64,000 nt of DNA from Bradyrhizobium sp. LTSP849 (GCF_000938255.1 NZ_JYMR01000031.1:163231-227230), one strand, 5' to 3'. Positions 16,481 through 25,356 are shown, counted from the first letter of the stretch. A program made the numbers and translations. Notes: generated by a model not told the origin, from the sequence alone.

Positions 16481-17299
16481 ATGACAACGCCCACGGCAGT
16501 GGCGCTGGAAGATGCCAAGGTTGCGTTCCGGCTGGGGGACGGGCGGGTCTATACAGCGGTGGAGCAGGCGCATCTTTCGGTCGGTCAGGGCGAGTTCGTC
16601 GCCATTGTCGGCCCGACCGGCTGCGGGAAATCGACGCTGCTCAACGTCGCCGCCGGCCTGCTGAAGCCGGCCGCAGGTAGCGTCAAGATCTTCGACAGGC
16701 CGCTCGCGGGGCTGAACCGGGACGCCGGCTACCTGTTCCAGGCCGATGCGCTGTTCCCCTGGAAGACGGCGCTCGACAATGTCGCGATCGGGCTCGAGAT
16801 CAGGGGCACGCCGCGCGCCGAGGCGCTGCCGCGGGCACAGAAATGGCTGACTTCCGTCGGCCTCGGCGCCTTTGCCAACCGCTATCCGCACATGCTCTCG
16901 GGCGGCCAGCGCAAGCGCGTGGCGCTGGCGCAGGTGTTGATCCGCGATCCAAAGATCCTCCTGATGGACGAGCCGTTCGGGCCGCTCGATGCGCAAACCC
17001 GCCAGGTGATGGGCAATCTGCTGCTCGATCTCTGGAATGCCGACCGCAAGGCCGTGCTGTTCGTGACCCATGATCTCGAAGAGGCGATCGCGCTCGCGGA
17101 CCGCGTCGTGATCATGTCGGCCGGGCCGTCCTCGCGCATCATCGGCGACTGGCGTGTGCAGCTCGCCCGTCCGCGCGACATCTTCGAGGTGCGGCTGGAC
17201 AAGGAGTTCCACGCGCTCCATCGCGAGATCTGGGGCGTGCTCAAGGACGAGGTGATGAAGGGCTACGCGCAATCCACCCAGGCGGCGGAGGCGGTCTGA
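16481..17299 (+). CDS. NitT/TauT-type ABC transporter ATP-binding protein
   Basis: 272-aa ATPase of the nitrate/sulfonate/taurine class: Walker A GPTGCGKST, Q-loop in LFQADALFPWKTA, signature LSGGQRKRVALAQ, Walker B KILLMDEPFG and H-loop THD. The ATG at 16481 has a very good GGAGGAAAC site. Its stop overlaps the permease start by one base. No binding protein gene adjoins the pair; the solitary NitT/TauT-type binding protein at 22188 has an almost identical ribosome site and may complete the transporter. The substrate is not known. Confidence 0.9.
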   Translation: MTTPTAVALEDAKVAFRLGDGRVYTAVEQAHLSVGQGEFVAIVGPTGCGKSTLLNVAAGLLKPAAGSVKIFDRPLAGLNRDAGYLFQADALFPWKTALDNVAIGLEIRGTPRAEALPRAQKWLTSVGLGAFANRYPHMLSGGQRKRVALAQVLIRDPKILLMDEPFGPLDAQTRQVMGNLLLDLWNADRKAVLFVTHDLEEAIALADRVVIMSAGPSSRIIGDWRVQLARPRDIFEVRLDKEFHALHREIWGVLKDEVMKGYAQSTQAAEAV

Positions 17300-18084
17300 T
17301 GTCGCGGGTCACGCTGCTTGCGCTGCAAATCCTGGTCGCCATCGTCTGCATCGTGCTGTGGCAGTTGCTGTCGACCGTTCCCATCTTCGGCAAGATACTG
17401 CTGCCGCCGTTCTTCTTCTCCAACCCGGTCGACGTGTTCGAGCAGATCGTCAAATGGTTCTGGAGCGGCGTGATCTGGAAGCATCTCTGGATTACGCTGG
17501 TGGAGTCGATCCTCGCTTTCGTGATCGGATCGCTCGGTGGCGTGCTGGTCGGCTTCTGGTTCGCCCGCCAGCCGCTGGTCGCCGCGGTGTTCGACCCCTA
17601 CGTGAAGATGGTCAATGCACTGCCGCGCGTGGTGCTCGCGCCGATCTTCGCGCTGTGGCTGGGGCTCGGCATCTGGTCCAAGGTCGCGCTCGGCGTGACG
17701 CTGGTGTTCTTCATCGTGTTCTTCAACGTCTATCAGGGCGTCAAGGAAGTCAGCCGCACGGTGCTCGACAATGGCCGCATGCTGGGCATGAGTGAGGGAC
17801 AGTTGATGCGCCACGTCTATTGGCCGTCGGCGCTGTCGTGGATGTTCTCATCACTGCACACCTCGGTCGGCTTCGCGGTGGTTGGCGCCGTCGTCGGCGA
17901 ATATCTGGGATCGGCCGCAGGGCTCGGCTATCTGATCCAGCAGGCCGAAGGCGTGTTCGACGTCGCCGGCGTGTTCGCCGGCATGTTCGTGCTGTCGGCC
18001 TTCGTGATCCTGATCGACTTCGGGGTTACACTCGTCGAGCGGAGACTATTGGTGTGGCGGCCCACCGTGGACGGGCGCGGCTGA
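17299..18084 (+). CDS. NitT/TauT-type ABC transporter permease
   Basis: 261-aa inner-membrane permease with about six helices and the EAA motif in VLDNGRMLGMSEGQLMRHVYWP followed by an SxxxGFAVVGAVVGEYLGSAAGLGY segment, typical of the SsuC/TauC/ThiX group. It overlaps the ATPase gene by one base, so the two are translationally coupled. The DUF305 gene starts about 100 bases later and appears to belong to a different functional block. Confidence 0.9.
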   Translation: MSRVTLLALQILVAIVCIVLWQLLSTVPIFGKILLPPFFFSNPVDVFEQIVKWFWSGVIWKHLWITLVESILAFVIGSLGGVLVGFWFARQPLVAAVFDPYVKMVNALPRVVLAPIFALWLGLGIWSKVALGVTLVFFIVFFNVYQGVKEVSRTVLDNGRMLGMSEGQLMRHVYWPSALSWMFSSLHTSVGFAVVGAVVGEYLGSAAGLGYLIQQAEGVFDVAGVFAGMFVLSAFVILIDFGVTLVERRLLVWRPTVDGRG

Positions 18085-18186
18085 GTCGCTTCGTCGGCCT
18101 GCTGACGTTTATGTGATGGGTCGGCTGGAATAGAATGCGCGCCCATGCGTCATACCCCCATGCAATCACCCGCATGGGAGTTCAGG

Positions 18187-18723
18187 ATGCACCCGTCAAA
18201 GTTTCGCCGCGCCGTCGCGGCGCTCGCAAGCGGGTGCCGATGGCCCAGGCCCGGCCTCGGCACGGCGCTCATTGGCGTGCGCATTCTCGTTGCGTTCGCT
18301 GTGCCTCCGCTTGTATTCGCGCATGAAGCCCATCCGGCCCATCCGCCGGCAGCGCTCAGTGTCGAGGAGAGTGCGTTCCTGCAAGAGAACGAGGCCGCCA
18401 TGACCAAGATGATGAACGACATGGCGACCAAACCGACCGGCGACGTCGATCGCGACTTCGTCGCGATGATGAATCCGCATCATCAGGGTGCAATCGACAT
18501 GGCGATGATCGAATTACGGTACGGCAAGAACGAGCAGCTACGGCGCATCGCCCAGGAAATCATCGTCGACCAGATGCAGGAGATCGCGGCCATGAGGCTC
18601 GCGATCGGCGAACCGGCGACCGACACCACGCCAGCGCCAACCCAGCCGCAATCCGTTCCAGCCGCCAACGTCCATCATCATCCGGGCATGCAGATGGATA
18701 TGTCTGCCGGAATGAAGAAGTAG
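18187..18723 (+). CDS. DUF305 secreted protein with Met/His-rich tail
   Basis: 178-aa protein with an N-terminal hydrophobic export segment ending near a VFAHEAHP site and a ferritin-like DUF305 core: DRDFVAMMNPHHQGAIDMA is the family hallmark, followed by the helix pair with EIIVDQMQEI. The last 20 residues are rich in His and Met (HHHPGMQMDMSAGM), as in copper-binding tails. DUF305 proteins often accompany copper homeostasis genes, so periplasmic metal binding is the best inference. The ATG at 18187 has an upstream GGGAG. The YncE-like gene starts 9 bases after the stop. Confidence 0.82.
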   Translation: MHPSKFRRAVAALASGCRWPRPGLGTALIGVRILVAFAVPPLVFAHEAHPAHPPAALSVEESAFLQENEAAMTKMMNDMATKPTGDVDRDFVAMMNPHHQGAIDMAMIELRYGKNEQLRRIAQEIIVDQMQEIAAMRLAIGEPATDTTPAPTQPQSVPAANVHHHPGMQMDMSAGMKK

Positions 18724-18732
18724 GAGCCACGC

Positions 18733-20196
18733 ATGAAGAGAAACACAATCGGGAAGAGCTTTCTTCTGGCAGCCACAATGCTTGCGACGGGTTCGGTCGC
18801 ATGGGCAGGGCAGGCGCCGGGCGCGCTGTCCGCCGTCGATATTCCGATCAGCCATCACGACCGCGTCTACGCCGCCGAGCAATTCTCGAATACGGTCTCG
18901 GTCACCGATCCCGTCGACAACAAGCTGCTTGGCGTGATCCGGCTCGGCGACCCGCAGCCCGGCAATTTCAGCCCGCTCTACAAAGGCCAGGTGCTCGTGC
19001 ATGGCATGGGTTTCGCGCCCGACCACAAGACGCTTGCCGTGGTGTCGATCGGCTCGAATTCGGTGAGCTTCATCGACACAGCGACCAATGCGGTCAAGCA
19101 CGTGACCTATGTCGGGCGGTCGCCGCACGAGGCATTCTTCACACCCGATGGCAAGGAGGTCTGGGTCACCGTCCGCGGCGAAAACTACATCTCCGTGATC
19201 GATGCGAAGAGTTTTGAGGAGAAGACCCGCATCACGACCCCGAACGGGCCGGGCATGCAGATTTTCTCACCCGACGGCAAGTACGGCTACATCTGCTCGT
19301 CTTTCAATCCCGAGACGGACGTCGTCGCGGTGGCCGAGCACAAGATCATTGCCACGGTCAAGCAGGAGAGCCCGTTCTGCCCGAACATCGCGGCGACGCC
19401 GGACGGAAACCAGGTCTGGTTCACGCTGAAGGATGTCGGCCGGACCCAGGTGTTCAACGCCAGGCCGCCGTTCAACGCGATCAAGACGATCGACACCGGT
19501 CCGATCACGAATCACGTCAACTTCGCGCACACGGCCAAGGGGACCTTTGCTTATGTGACGATCGGCGGACTGAACGAAGTGAAGGTATTCCGCACCGACG
19601 ATTTCTCGCAAGTCGCGACGATCCCGGTTGGTGATCTACCCCACGGCGTCTGGCCGTCCGGCGACGGCACGCGCATTTATGTCGGGCTGGAGAACGCTGA
19701 CGCACTTGCGGCGATCGACACGGCGACCAATAAAGTGGTTGGGAACGTTCCGATCGGCCAGGCGCCGCAGGCGATCGTCTATGTGCCTGGTGCAGCGTCC
19801 AATTCGGATGACCGCCAGAACTTGCAGGCACTCGGCGTTGCCGGTCAGGTCGCTCATCTGGCGCTTGCGTCGAAAGACAGTCCGAAGGACCGCAACGCGC
19901 CGACCAGCGTGTCGCTGTTCGATCAGGGTCTGATTCAGGTCTTGCAGGCTTCGGTAACAGGGCTTCAGCCCAAGCAGAAATATGTGTTGGCGCTGGCGGA
20001 GCATAGCGATGGAAGTGGTACGTTGCAGCCCTTGGCAGCGTTCATGACCAATCCGGCCGGATCTGCAATTGTCAATGCGGTCGGGCCGATCCGGCAGATC
20101 GTCGACCAGTCTGCGGCGGCTGCAAAGCGGTATCTTGTGATTGCGTCCGGCGACGCGGCCATGCCCGGTGAGGCGGTCCAGATCGAGGCGCAATGA
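18733..20196 (+). CDS. YncE-like periplasmic beta-propeller protein
   Basis: 487-aa protein with a clear signal peptide (residues 1 to about 25, ending VAWAGQA). The body contains repeated propeller blades: NTVSVTDPVDNKLLGVIRLG, NSVSFIDTATNAVKHVTYVG, NYISVIDAKSFEEKTRIT, NEVKVFRTDDFSQVATIPVG and NADALAAIDTATNKVVGNVP, each of about 40-45 residues. The last 110 residues form a separate beta-rich domain. No catalytic motif is visible, so a binding or scaffold role in the periplasm is likely. An AGGAG site precedes the start. It lies in a run with the DUF305 gene upstream and the ECF sigma gene 40 bases downstream. Confidence 0.82.
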   Translation: MKRNTIGKSFLLAATMLATGSVAWAGQAPGALSAVDIPISHHDRVYAAEQFSNTVSVTDPVDNKLLGVIRLGDPQPGNFSPLYKGQVLVHGMGFAPDHKTLAVVSIGSNSVSFIDTATNAVKHVTYVGRSPHEAFFTPDGKEVWVTVRGENYISVIDAKSFEEKTRITTPNGPGMQIFSPDGKYGYICSSFNPETDVVAVAEHKIIATVKQESPFCPNIAATPDGNQVWFTLKDVGRTQVFNARPPFNAIKTIDTGPITNHVNFAHTAKGTFAYVTIGGLNEVKVFRTDDFSQVATIPVGDLPHGVWPSGDGTRIYVGLENADALAAIDTATNKVVGNVPIGQAPQAIVYVPGAASNSDDRQNLQALGVAGQVAHLALASKDSPKDRNAPTSVSLFDQGLIQVLQASVTGLQPKQKYVLALAEHSDGSGTLQPLAAFMTNPAGSAIVNAVGPIRQIVDQSAAAAKRYLVIASGDAAMPGEAVQIEAQ

Positions 20197-20236
20197 CGTC
20201 CGTTAGGGCGACAACGGAGAGCATGCGGAGCGCCTC

Positions 20237-20755
20237 ATGAAGGATATGCTGGTTCAGGTCGAACCGCTGATCCCCGCGCTCCGCCGCTATGCGCGCGCAC
20301 TCATGCGCGATCGCGCGGCGGCCGACGATCTGGTCCAGGATTGCCTGGAGCGCGCCGTCAGCCGCTGGCATCAGCGGCGCGACGGCAGTGTGCGCGCCTG
20401 GCTGTTCACCATCCTTCACAATCTGGCGGTCACGCAATTCCGCCAGGCCACAGCCCGGGGCAGACATATGCCAATCGAGGATGCAGGCGAGCAGGAGCTC
20501 GTCAGTGCGGCTGCACAGGAGCACAGGCTGATCTACCAGGATGTCCTGGGCAAGCTTGCGAAGCTCCCGGAAGAGCAGCGGGCTGTTTTGTTGCTCGTAG
20601 CAGTCGAGGATCTTTCCTACGCGGATGCCGCAGCGGTCCTCAACGTTCCGGTTGGGACCGTGATGTCGCGCCTGTCGCGTGCGCGGGAAAGGTTACAGCA
20701 GGAGATGGACGGCGTTGCACCAGGGAACGTCGTGGCATTGCGGAGCGTGAAATGA
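20237..20755 (+). CDS. ECF-type RNA polymerase sigma factor
   Basis: 172-aa sigma-70 family factor with region 2 (RRYARALMRDRAAADDLVQDCLERA and the -10-binding RAWLFTILHNLAVTQFR) and region 4 with the helix-turn-helix LSYADAAAVLNVPVGTVMSRLSRARERL. There is no region 3, as expected of an ECF factor. It overlaps the next gene (anti-sigma) by 4 bases, the usual arrangement. It probably directs the DUF305/YncE genes upstream as well as its own transcription, but I did not find a repeated non-standard promoter to prove it. Confidence 0.9.
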   Translation: MKDMLVQVEPLIPALRRYARALMRDRAAADDLVQDCLERAVSRWHQRRDGSVRAWLFTILHNLAVTQFRQATARGRHMPIEDAGEQELVSAAAQEHRLIYQDVLGKLAKLPEEQRAVLLLVAVEDLSYADAAAVLNVPVGTVMSRLSRARERLQQEMDGVAPGNVVALRSVK

Positions 20756-21525
20756 GCCAGCGGCCGATCACCGAGGACGATCTTCATGCCTATGTGGATC
20801 AGGCGCTCGAGCCTGAGCGTCGCGCGGGGGTCGCACGTTATCTGGACGATCATCCGGATGTTGCCAGACGCGTCGCGGCCTTCGCCACCCAGCGCGAGCA
20901 GCTGCGTGGCGCGCTTGCGTCAATCGCCGACGAGCCCTTGCCGGCCGAACTGAATCTGTCGCGCATCATCGAGAACCCGAGGCGACGTCCTCTGCGGGCG
21001 TGGGGCGTGGTCGCGGCGCTGTTGCTTCTCGGCATCGGCGGTCTTGGTGGTTGGACCATGCATAGCCTGCTGCAAGAGGGGTCGAATGGACTGTCTGCGC
21101 TTGCACAGGAGGCCGCCTACTCCTATGGCGTCTATGCGCCCGACCGCGTACGGCCGGTCGAGATACGAGCGTCCGACAGTGTCGAGCTCACGCAATGGGT
21201 CTCCAACCGGCTTAAGCAGCCGGTCAGGGTGCCGGACCTTTCCGTCTCAGGCTATCGGTTGATGGGCGGACGCCTGGTTGCGACGTCGCACGGTCCGGCC
21301 GCGATGTTCATGTACGATGACGATCACGGCGATCGCCTGGTCGTGCTGACGCGTCCGATGAACCGCGGGGAGCAGAACACGCCGATGGTGCCGCAATCGA
21401 CCGGTGATGTCGCGGGCTTCGCCTGGGCGGATGGTGGCATGGGCTATACGCTTGTCGGCCAGCTTTCGGGGGACACCCTCAAGCCGATAGCGAACGAGAT
21501 TCGGAAGCAGGCACGCGCGATCTAG
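20752..21525 (+). CDS. Membrane-spanning anti-sigma factor
   Basis: 257-aa protein. Residues 1 to about 60 form a helical anti-sigma domain (DDLHAYVDQALEPERRAGVARYLDDHPDVARRV) without the Cys pair of zinc-type anti-sigmas. One transmembrane helix lies at about residues 84-104 (VVAALLLLGIGGLGGW), and the remainder is a periplasmic domain with LSVSGYRLMGGRLVATSHGPAAMFMYDD. The ATG overlaps the sigma factor stop as ATGA. The expected role is to hold the sigma factor at the membrane until a periplasmic signal, possibly metal or oxidative, releases it. Confidence 0.85.
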   Translation: MSQRPITEDDLHAYVDQALEPERRAGVARYLDDHPDVARRVAAFATQREQLRGALASIADEPLPAELNLSRIIENPRRRPLRAWGVVAALLLLGIGGLGGWTMHSLLQEGSNGLSALAQEAAYSYGVYAPDRVRPVEIRASDSVELTQWVSNRLKQPVRVPDLSVSGYRLMGGRLVATSHGPAAMFMYDDDHGDRLVVLTRPMNRGEQNTPMVPQSTGDVAGFAWADGGMGYTLVGQLSGDTLKPIANEIRKQARAI

Positions 21526-21543
21526 CGCTTGAGTTCGCGAAAC

Positions 21544-21567
21544 GGGCCCGCGCATCGGCGCGAGCCC
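21544..21567. terminator. Hairpin between the convergent anti-sigma and cupin genes
   Basis: GGGCCCGCGC (21544-21553) pairs with GCGCGAGCCC (21558-21567) with one mismatch around ATCG. It lies between the two converging stop codons and may end both transcripts, though no T run is present. Confidence 0.45.
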
Positions 21568-21599
21568 GAGCATTCAACCGCGGTTCGCTTGCGAAGGAC

Positions 21600-22049
21600 T
21601 TAGTCCAGCAGCTTGGTATCGTCCGGAGCCTGCGGCGGCGTCTTGATCGCGATGGCCTTGACCTGACCGCTGATCGGCTTGGTGCCGCCATGTGGCGTCC
21701 CCTTGGGGATGATGACGAGGTCGCCGGGCTTGACCGTGACTTCTTTGTCGCCGAGCCAGATCGTCCCGGTCCCGTCCAGGATGTACTGGATTTCGTTGGT
21801 GTTGGGGTGCATGTGCTTGGGCACATTGCCGAGCTGGATCGAGATGGTGGCGCCGTCGGCGGTCATGAACGTTTTGGAGCGGAAGCCGACCTTGTTGGCG
21901 TCCCCCAGTGCGTCGCCTTCCATCTCGCCGGTGTGGATGATCTGCGGGGTGATGCTCTCGGCGGCGAGCGCCGGCCGGAGCAGGTGGGTCACGCCGCATC
22001 CGGCGGCAAAAGCGGTGGCGATCGACAGCCCGATTGCAAGGCGATTCAT
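21600..22049 (-). CDS. Secreted single-domain cupin protein
   Basis: 149-aa protein with an N-terminal export segment (LAIGLSIATAFAAGCGVTHLL, cleavage near ALAAES) and one cupin barrel. Cupin motif 1 contains the metal ligands in KHMHPNTNEIQYILDG and motif 2 is GDLVIIPKGTPHG. It should bind one metal ion; an enzymatic role (for example dioxygenase or isomerase) or simple binding cannot be told apart. The Cys in GCG is followed by no clear lipobox. A perfect palindrome CAAGAATTGTTCTTG lies 17 bases upstream of its start. It faces the sigma/anti-sigma operon. Confidence 0.82.
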   Translation of the reverse strand: MNRLAIGLSIATAFAAGCGVTHLLRPALAAESITPQIIHTGEMEGDALGDANKVGFRSKTFMTADGATISIQLGNVPKHMHPNTNEIQYILDGTGTIWLGDKEVTVKPGDLVIIPKGTPHGGTKPISGQVKAIAIKTPPQAPDDTKLLD

Positions 22050-22065
22050 GGAATATCCTCCCCAT

Positions 22066-22080
22066 CAAGAATTGTTCTTG
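22066..22080. promoter_or_regulatory. Candidate operator upstream of the cupin gene
   Basis: CAAGAATTGTTCTTG is a perfect inverted repeat with 6-base arms and a 3-base centre, in the gap between the divergent cupin and binding-protein genes. The binding protein that reads it is unknown. Confidence 0.35.
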
Positions 22081-22187
22081 TTTGGGCATGCTATTGCGCC
22101 GAAAGGCTGATGGCCAGTGCACTTAGGCAGTGCTTCTCAAGCCATTCCCGCTGCTTTATGGTGCCGCCAGCCGAACGGAGGAAACCA

Positions 22188-23216
22188 ATGAAGAACACGA
22201 TTGCCAGGCTCGCCGGCGCGCTGCTCGCGCTGACGCTCACCACCGGTTTTGCCGCGGCGCAAAGCAAGGTGACCATCGCGATCGGCGGCGGCGCCTGCCT
22301 GTGCTATTTGCCGACGGTGCTGGCAAAACAGCTCGGCGAATACGACAAGGCCGGCCTCAATGTCGAGCTGGTTGATCTCAAGGGCGGCTCGGATGCGCTC
22401 AAGGCCGTGCTCGGCGGCAGTGCCGACGTGGTCTCCGGCTATTTCGACCATTGCGTCAATCTGGCAGCGAAGAAGCAGGAGCTTCAAGCCTTCGTGGTCT
22501 ATGACCGCTATCCCGGCCTTGTGCTGGTGGTCTCGCCCTCGCACACGAACGAAATCAAGTCGATCAAGGATCTCGCTGGCAAGAAGGTCGGCGTCAGCGC
22601 GCCCGGCTCTTCCACCGACTTCTTCCTCAAATACATGCTCAAGAAGAACGGGCTCGATCCTGCCGGCACCGCCGTGATCGGCGTCGGCCTTGGCGCGACC
22701 GCTGTCGCCGCGATGGAGCAGGGGCAGATCGACGCGGCCGTGATGCTCGATCCTTCCGTCACCGTGCTCCAGGGCAGCCATGCGGATCTGCGCATCCTCA
22801 GTGACACCCGCACCCAAAAGGACACGCTCGAGACGTTCGGCGGCGAATATCCGGGCGGCGCGCTGTACTCGACCGTGGCCTGGATCAATGGGCACGAGAA
22901 GGAAACTCAGGCACTGACCAACGCAATGCTCGCCACCATCGCCTGGATCCATTCGCATTCGCCTGAAGAGATTATGGCGAAAATGCCCGACGAGATGGTC
23001 GGCAAGAACAAGGATCTCTATCTCGCTGCGCTGAAGAACACGATCCCGATGTTCTCGGAGACCGGCAAGATGGACCCGAAAGGTGCGGACGCCGTGCTCG
23101 CGGTATTTAGCGTCGGCTCGCCGGAGGTCGCCAACGCCAAGATCGACGTCAGCAAGACCTTTACCAACAAGTATGTCGAACAGGCGAAGAAGACCACGGG
23201 GATGAACGTCAAATAG
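22188..23216 (+). CDS. NitT/TauT-type ABC transporter substrate-binding protein
   Basis: 342-aa periplasmic binding protein of the NMT1/SsuA-like class with a signal peptide ending GFAAAQS. The mature part starts KVTIAIGGGACLCYLPTVLAKQLGEYDKAGLNVELVD and includes GSSTDFFLKYMLKKNGL, typical of the family; an unusual ACLC Cys pair sits at the ligand-facing first loop. The GGAGGAAACCA site is almost the same as that of the ATPase at 16481. No permease or ATPase gene adjoins it, so it probably works with the pair at 16481-18084, from which a stress-type gene block separates it. Confidence 0.88.
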   Translation: MKNTIARLAGALLALTLTTGFAAAQSKVTIAIGGGACLCYLPTVLAKQLGEYDKAGLNVELVDLKGGSDALKAVLGGSADVVSGYFDHCVNLAAKKQELQAFVVYDRYPGLVLVVSPSHTNEIKSIKDLAGKKVGVSAPGSSTDFFLKYMLKKNGLDPAGTAVIGVGLGATAVAAMEQGQIDAAVMLDPSVTVLQGSHADLRILSDTRTQKDTLETFGGEYPGGALYSTVAWINGHEKETQALTNAMLATIAWIHSHSPEEIMAKMPDEMVGKNKDLYLAALKNTIPMFSETGKMDPKGADAVLAVFSVGSPEVANAKIDVSKTFTNKYVEQAKKTTGMNVK

Positions 23217-23245
23217 CTGACGCGATTCCGCGGTAATCAGGCGTC

Positions 23246-23950
23246 ATGACCTCACCGATCATTCATCGCGTCACGACGCTTGATCTTGCTGTTCGCCCGG
23301 TTGTCTGGCCGTTCGCGGAGCAACGGCGCGCCGAAATCGCAGCGCATTTCGCCGAGAGGCAGCGCGAGCGGCCAAAAATCTGGAATGGCCAAATCCTGCT
23401 CGGGTGTGATCCCATGTTCTCGGACGGCCATCTCGCCGCGACTTATTTCGAGACTGATTTCGCGAGCTTCCTCGCCTGGCGTGATTGGGGCTTTCCCGAT
23501 TCTGCCGTGTTCAACGGTTTCGGCATGGGCGCGCTACGTACATCCGACGGCGCCTTCGTGATGGGCGAGATGGCGCAGCACACATCCACTGCGGGACGCA
23601 TCTATTTCCCGTCCGGCACGCCCGACCTGGACGACGTCAGGGATGGGATGCTCGACATTCCCGGCAGCGTCGTCCGCGAGATCGAGGAGGAGACCGGCCT
23701 GATCCCCGGCGATTACACGGCGGAGGCGGACTGGCACTGCGTCGTCACCGGCCAGGCGATTGCGATGATGCAGATTCTCAACCTGGACATGCCGGGTGAA
23801 GCGGCTCGCGCCCGGATCGAAGCCAATCTGGCTGATCAGGACGAACCTGAGCTTTCGGCCATCCATCTCGTGCGCGGAATGGATGATCTCACCCCAACCA
23901 TGCCGCGATTTGTCACGGCCTTCATCGCGCAGCAGTTCGCCGCGCGCTGA
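23246..23950 (+). CDS. Nudix-family protein
   Basis: 234-aa protein. The core Nudix helix REIEEETGLIPGDY is present at about residue 145, but the glutamate eight positions before the RE pair, part of the canonical box, is a leucine here (GMLDIPGSVVRE). The N-terminal 90 residues have WNGQILLGCDPMF and are typical of the larger Nudix group rather than MutT. Hydrolysis of a nucleoside diphosphate derivative is the family role; the substrate is unknown and the incomplete box lowers certainty of activity. It sits alone just upstream of the Liv-type operon promoter. Confidence 0.78.
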   Translation: MTSPIIHRVTTLDLAVRPVVWPFAEQRRAEIAAHFAERQRERPKIWNGQILLGCDPMFSDGHLAATYFETDFASFLAWRDWGFPDSAVFNGFGMGALRTSDGAFVMGEMAQHTSTAGRIYFPSGTPDLDDVRDGMLDIPGSVVREIEEETGLIPGDYTAEADWHCVVTGQAIAMMQILNLDMPGEAARARIEANLADQDEPELSAIHLVRGMDDLTPTMPRFVTAFIAQQFAAR

Positions 23951-23960
23951 CGCGCGAGGC

Positions 23961-23989
23961 TTGACATCGCATCGCTCTGCCCATGTGAT
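23961..23989 (+). promoter_or_regulatory. Probable promoter of the Liv-type operon
   Basis: TTGACA (23961-23966), a 17-base spacer and TGTGAT (23984-23989) lie just upstream of the binding protein gene at 24046. The -35 is perfect and the -10 matches four of six bases. Confidence 0.6.
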
Positions 23990-24045
23990 GGCTGGAAAAG
24001 CAAAAGCAACAAAATTGCAATGCACAATCGTCCAGGGAGGTTTAG

Positions 24046-25356
24046 ATGCGCCTGCGCATGGCTGCCCGCTTGGTACGTGGGCTGTTGATCGCGATTGCAG
24101 CGACGGGCTTGGGCGTGTCAGCCAAAGCTCAAGACAAGAAAATCAAGATCGGTGTGATTTTCGACCTGACCGGTCCGCTTGCGGGCGGCGGCTCCGAGCT
24201 CGAATATCTCGGCACCAAGATCATCCTTGATCATTTCAGCAAGACCGGCGTCGAGGGCTACAAGGTCGAGGCGGTCTACGCCGATGCGCAGAGCAAGCCC
24301 GACATCGCGATCAACGAATCCGTCCGCCTGCTCGAGCAGGAGAAGGTCGACATGGTGCTCGGCTTCTTCTCCTCGGCGCAGTGCGTGCCGGTCGCAGCCC
24401 GCGTCGAGCAGCTCAAGAAGTTCATGTGGATGACGACCTGCATCTCGTCGTCCGTATTCGCGGATAAGAACTACAAATACGTGTTTCGCCCGCAGGCGAG
24501 CGGCGACCAGTTCGGCATGATGACCATGGATTTCATCGCTCAGAACGCCAAGGAGAAGTTCGGCAAGGAGCCGGCTGACCTGCGCGTCGCCATCGTTCAC
24601 GAGGACGGCGCTTATGGCGTCGACGTCTCCAAGGGTAACGAGGCCGGCGCCAGGAAGGCGGGCTTCAACGTCGTGCTGAAGGAAGGCTATTCGGCGACCG
24701 CGCCGGATCTATCCGCGCTGGTGACCAAGCTGAAGCGCGCCAAGCCAGACGTGATCTTCCACACCGGCTACAATCCAGACATCACGCTTCTATTGCGCCA
24801 GGCTCGCGAGCAAGGGCTGAAGTTCGGCGCGCTGATGGGGCATGGCGCGGGCTACGGCGTCTATGAGAAGCTGAAGGAGGGCATGGGTGCGGACGCCACC
24901 TACCTCTTCAATACGGACCCGATCTCGATCTGGCTCGCCAACCAGAAGACCATGGACCCGAAACTTTCACCGGTCATCAAGATGGTCGGCGAGGAGTTCG
25001 ACAAGATCAGGCCGGGCGTTGCCATCCGCTCGGCCCATGTCGGCATCGGCGCGTCCAACACCTACGTCTTCATGGCTGATGTGCTGCCGCGTGCAATCAA
25101 AAAGTATGGCGGCGTCGATCCCGACGCGCTGCGCAAGGCGGCGCTTGAGACTGACATCCCCGAAGGCGGCACCATGCTCGGCTTCGGCGTGAAGTTCTAC
25201 GGCGAGGGCACACCGATGGCCGGCCAGAACGAACGCTCGTTCCCGGTCGTGATCCAGTATATCGACGACAAATCCTCGGTGGTATGGCCCAAGAGCCAGG
25301 CGCAGCGCGAGGCCGTGCTGCCGCTGCCGAAGGGCACCACCTACAGCAACCAGTAG
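24046..25356 (+). CDS. Branched-chain amino acid-type ABC transporter substrate-binding protein
   Basis: 436-aa periplasmic binding protein with a signal peptide ending VSAKAQD and a type I two-lobe fold (Peripla_BP_6). It opens KIKIGVIFDLTGPLAGGGSELEYLG, the LivJ-like signature, and includes KVDMVLGFFSSAQCVPVAARVEQ. A GGGAGG site precedes the ATG. It leads a five-gene Liv-type operon (binding protein, two ATPases, two permeases). The ligand may be amino acid, amide or aromatic acid; this is not readable from sequence. Confidence 0.9.
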   Translation: MRLRMAARLVRGLLIAIAATGLGVSAKAQDKKIKIGVIFDLTGPLAGGGSELEYLGTKIILDHFSKTGVEGYKVEAVYADAQSKPDIAINESVRLLEQEKVDMVLGFFSSAQCVPVAARVEQLKKFMWMTTCISSSVFADKNYKYVFRPQASGDQFGMMTMDFIAQNAKEKFGKEPADLRVAIVHEDGAYGVDVSKGNEAGARKAGFNVVLKEGYSATAPDLSALVTKLKRAKPDVIFHTGYNPDITLLLRQAREQGLKFGALMGHGAGYGVYEKLKEGMGADATYLFNTDPISIWLANQKTMDPKLSPVIKMVGEEFDKIRPGVAIRSAHVGIGASNTYVFMADVLPRAIKKYGGVDPDALRKAALETDIPEGGTMLGFGVKFYGEGTPMAGQNERSFPVVIQYIDDKSSVVWPKSQAQREAVLPLPKGTTYSNQ

